NCBI RefSeq assembly: GCF_007341385.1
Contig: NZ_VJYD01000006.1
Location: 124,001-188,000, forward strand
Reading direction: 5' to 3'
DNA: 64,000 nt
From: Flavobacterium daemonense
GTDB taxonomy: Bacteria; Bacteroidota; Bacteroidia; Flavobacteriales; Flavobacteriaceae
In this document: positions 62,631-64,000 of the stretch, piece after piece
Numbering within the stretch: position 1 is the stretch's first letter
How the letters are laid out: each line of letters opens with the position of its first letter
Program-made: the position numbers and the translations under genes
The notes under the pieces: model-generated
The model's input: the letters and a program-made list of their open reading frames with translations, nothing else
What the model was told of the DNA's origin: nothing
Databases searched by the model: none

Positions 62631-63119
62631 TTATTTTGAAGAAAGCTTTTTTTCGTTTTCTGTTTGTGGTTTTCCCGCTGCATTTGGTTCGCCTTTTCCT
62701 GTGGTAATGAGTTTTTTAAGACTGTTCTGAATGTAATTTGTCCAAGCATCTCTGCAAATATCAAAGCATTCGTAATCTGGAACTAAACCAAAATGTGTAA
62801 AACGAAGTTCTGTTTTGCCGTTTTTTTCTGAAATTTCAAAAGTTGGTTTCGTGTTTGTCCATTCCGTTTTGTCTTCGGTGAATTTGAAGTAGTTTTCTTC
62901 AACCAACCAAACAATTTTCTGATTCGGAATTACTTCGATCAATTTTACTTTGCAGCGGTGAATATCTTCAAAATGATAATCAAATTCATCATTCAGTTTT
63001 GCTGTATTTCCTTCAATTTCTTCAGACCACCAGCCTCGAACATTGGTAACGGCATTAAAAACTTCCTGTGGTGTTTGATCGACTTGTATTGTTGTGCTAA
63101 AATTTTCTGTGCTCATCAT
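62631..63119 (-). CDS. SRPBCC/AHSA1-family protein
   Basis: 162 residues from MMSTENF at 63119; the longer start at 63146 adds MIIQLFKNY, which is less typical. FSTTIQVDQTPQEVFNAVTNVRGWW and TELRFTHFGLVPDYECFDICRDAW are typical of the AHSA1 branch. It is a second member of this fold, with weak similarity to 56378. Confidence 0.8.
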   Translation of the reverse strand: MMSTENFSTTIQVDQTPQEVFNAVTNVRGWWSEEIEGNTAKLNDEFDYHFEDIHRCKVKLIEVIPNQKIVWLVEENYFKFTEDKTEWTNTKPTFEISEKNGKTELRFTHFGLVPDYECFDICRDAWTNYIQNSLKKLITTGKGEPNAAGKPQTENEKKLSSK

Positions 63120-63265
63120 ATAATTTTTAAAAAGTTGAATAATCAAAGTTATCTTTTAAAAATCAATTAGTTAGGGTGTCTAGAAGACAATTTTAAGGGT
63201 AGAATCAGACAATTTTGACATGAATTGTAAACTCGTTCTGTTTGTTATTTGTTATGCATTTATCT

Positions 63266-63369
63266 AAACTGGACTGAAGTCCAGCTCTACAATATGATTC
63301 GTTCCTTCGGAACTTTGAAAAGAGCCTTCGGCTCGATGTATATTGTAGGGCTGGACTTCAGTCCAGTTT
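63266..63369. repeat. Palindrome built from self-complementary arms
   Basis: Arms 63266-63295 and 63340-63369 (starting AAACTGGACTGAAGTCCAGC) are nearly exact complements, and each arm itself contains CTGGACTGAAGTCCAG, a perfect palindrome. Confidence 0.75.
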
Positions 63370-63396
63370 GATTTATGTATAAATCCGTTCGTTTGT

Positions 63397-63429
63397 AAAC
63401 CCGACAGATTTTTAAAACCTGTCGGGTTT
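63397..63429. repeat. AAACCCGACAG hairpin repeat
   Basis: AAACCCGACAG (63397-63407) and CTGTCGGGTTT (63419-63429). It may double as a terminator for the gene at 63458, but no T run follows on the minus strand. Confidence 0.55.
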
Positions 63430-63457
63430 CTGAGCGTAATCTCTACATAGTAGTTAT

Positions 63458-63914
63458 TTAGTTTTTTCTGAAAAGACCAATCAATAAATTAATGATATAA
63501 ATTGGAGTTGCGACAAAAAGAATTAAAAGTAACTCGCTCACTAAAACTATATTTAAGTTTTGTAAGTCATATAATAGTGGAAAATTTGGGTCGATTTCAG
63601 TTTGTGGATGATAAAAGAAAACAACCCAATACAAAATAAAACTTCCAATCAAAATAAAAGAATGAATGAAAGTTAAGAATGGTACAAGGTGTTTCTTTAA
63701 TTTTTTTTTGAAGAAGCCAATATCCAGTTCCCATTAAAAAATAGCAAATAAAGAAAAATACAGTTGCGTCGGCATTGCGAGCGACAAAGTAAGTATCGTG
63801 AATATTAATGTCTAAAGTCGCATTTGGATCATTATTTTGTAAAAATCCAATAAGTAATATTAGAAGAGAAACAATCCAGAATAAATGATAAACTTTTATT
63901 TTTTTAAGATTCAT
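63458..63914 (-). pseudogene. Membrane protein gene broken at an A-tract
   Basis: The N-terminal part (start at 63914) has DINIHDTYFVARNADATVFF and TGYWLLQKK, then falls into a frame that stops at 63597. The C-terminal part (SFILYWVVFFYHP, IVLVSELLLILFVATPIYII) is open in another frame. An A-tract of 9 (63701-63709) is one base too long: with 8, LLQKKLKKHLVPFLTF joins the halves into one protein of about 151 residues. The IHDTYFV motif resembles heme-copper oxidase subunit I-like short membrane proteins. Confidence 0.7.
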
Positions 63915-64000
63915 TAAGAGTAAGTTTGTAAATATTGTAAATCAAAAAGGTTTTAAAAACCTGTATGGTTTCTCAAAAATTATGACTAGTTATATTTTGT

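Overview
The window reads as chromosomal DNA of a Flavobacterium-like member of the Bacteroidota. The evidence is an A+T-rich sequence, Bacteroidota-type promoters (TTTG, about 19-21 bases, then TAnnTTTG), a TonB-dependent receptor of the outer-membrane beta-barrel type, DUF4280 PAAR-like and META/DUF4251 proteins, a bacillithiol deacetylase, and intergenic regions filled with palindromic repeats. No rRNA or CRISPR array is visible. One tRNA (tRNA-His, GTG) is present.

Left end (1-5341, minus strand): an effector/immunity operon for a contractile-injection or polymorphic-toxin pathway. In transcription order it holds a LysM protein, a DUF4280 PAAR-like protein, a large effector with a lytic-transglycosylase-like domain followed by an M23 (LytM) peptidase, and a lipoprotein that overlaps the effector stop codon and is probably the immunity factor. 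Beyond it lie a scrap of effector linker, a REP-like palindrome, and a second related lipoprotein gene broken at a homopolymer. Positions 5548-13844 hold a LETM1-related protein, a Cu/Zn superoxide dismutase, four plus-strand envelope or secreted proteins, an MscS channel and a GH18 glycosidase.

14112-20356 is a fatty-acid beta-oxidation operon: a MarR regulator, then genes in the order fadN-fadA-fadE, with a 22-base palindrome in front of the regulator. A separate acyl-CoA synthetase (27300-29078) probably feeds it. 21077-27097 is an accessory island. It has an A+T-rich two-gene operon (a DUF262/ParB-like DGxQR protein and a protein with a HEPN-type RNxxxH motif), a tiny membrane-protein gene, an IS3-family element with a second truncated transposase gene, and two short peptide genes that each have their own promoter and terminator. 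The two-gene operon is the best candidate here for an undescribed defence system.

29231-51849 is mostly core: TonB-dependent receptor, PurL, a beta-helix lipoprotein, a hotdog thioesterase plus isochorismate synthase (menaquinone), BshB1, tRNA-His, a zinc metallopeptidase, a hybrid sensor kinase, an aldehyde dehydrogenase, an RluA-type pseudouridine synthase, PanB and serine deaminase. 52148-63914 has a Kef-type antiporter followed by many small single-domain proteins (SMI1/KNR4, VOC, 2H phosphoesterase, two DUF1801, two SRPBCC, GNAT, NTF2-like, lactonase, metallo-beta-lactamase fold). In this part a 23-base direct repeat flanks a small inserted gene.

Almost every intergenic gap above 150 bases holds an inverted repeat from one of several families, some nested. 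Three genes (1-625, 56967-57492, 63458-63914) are each broken by one extra base, which is either recent decay or base-calling error.
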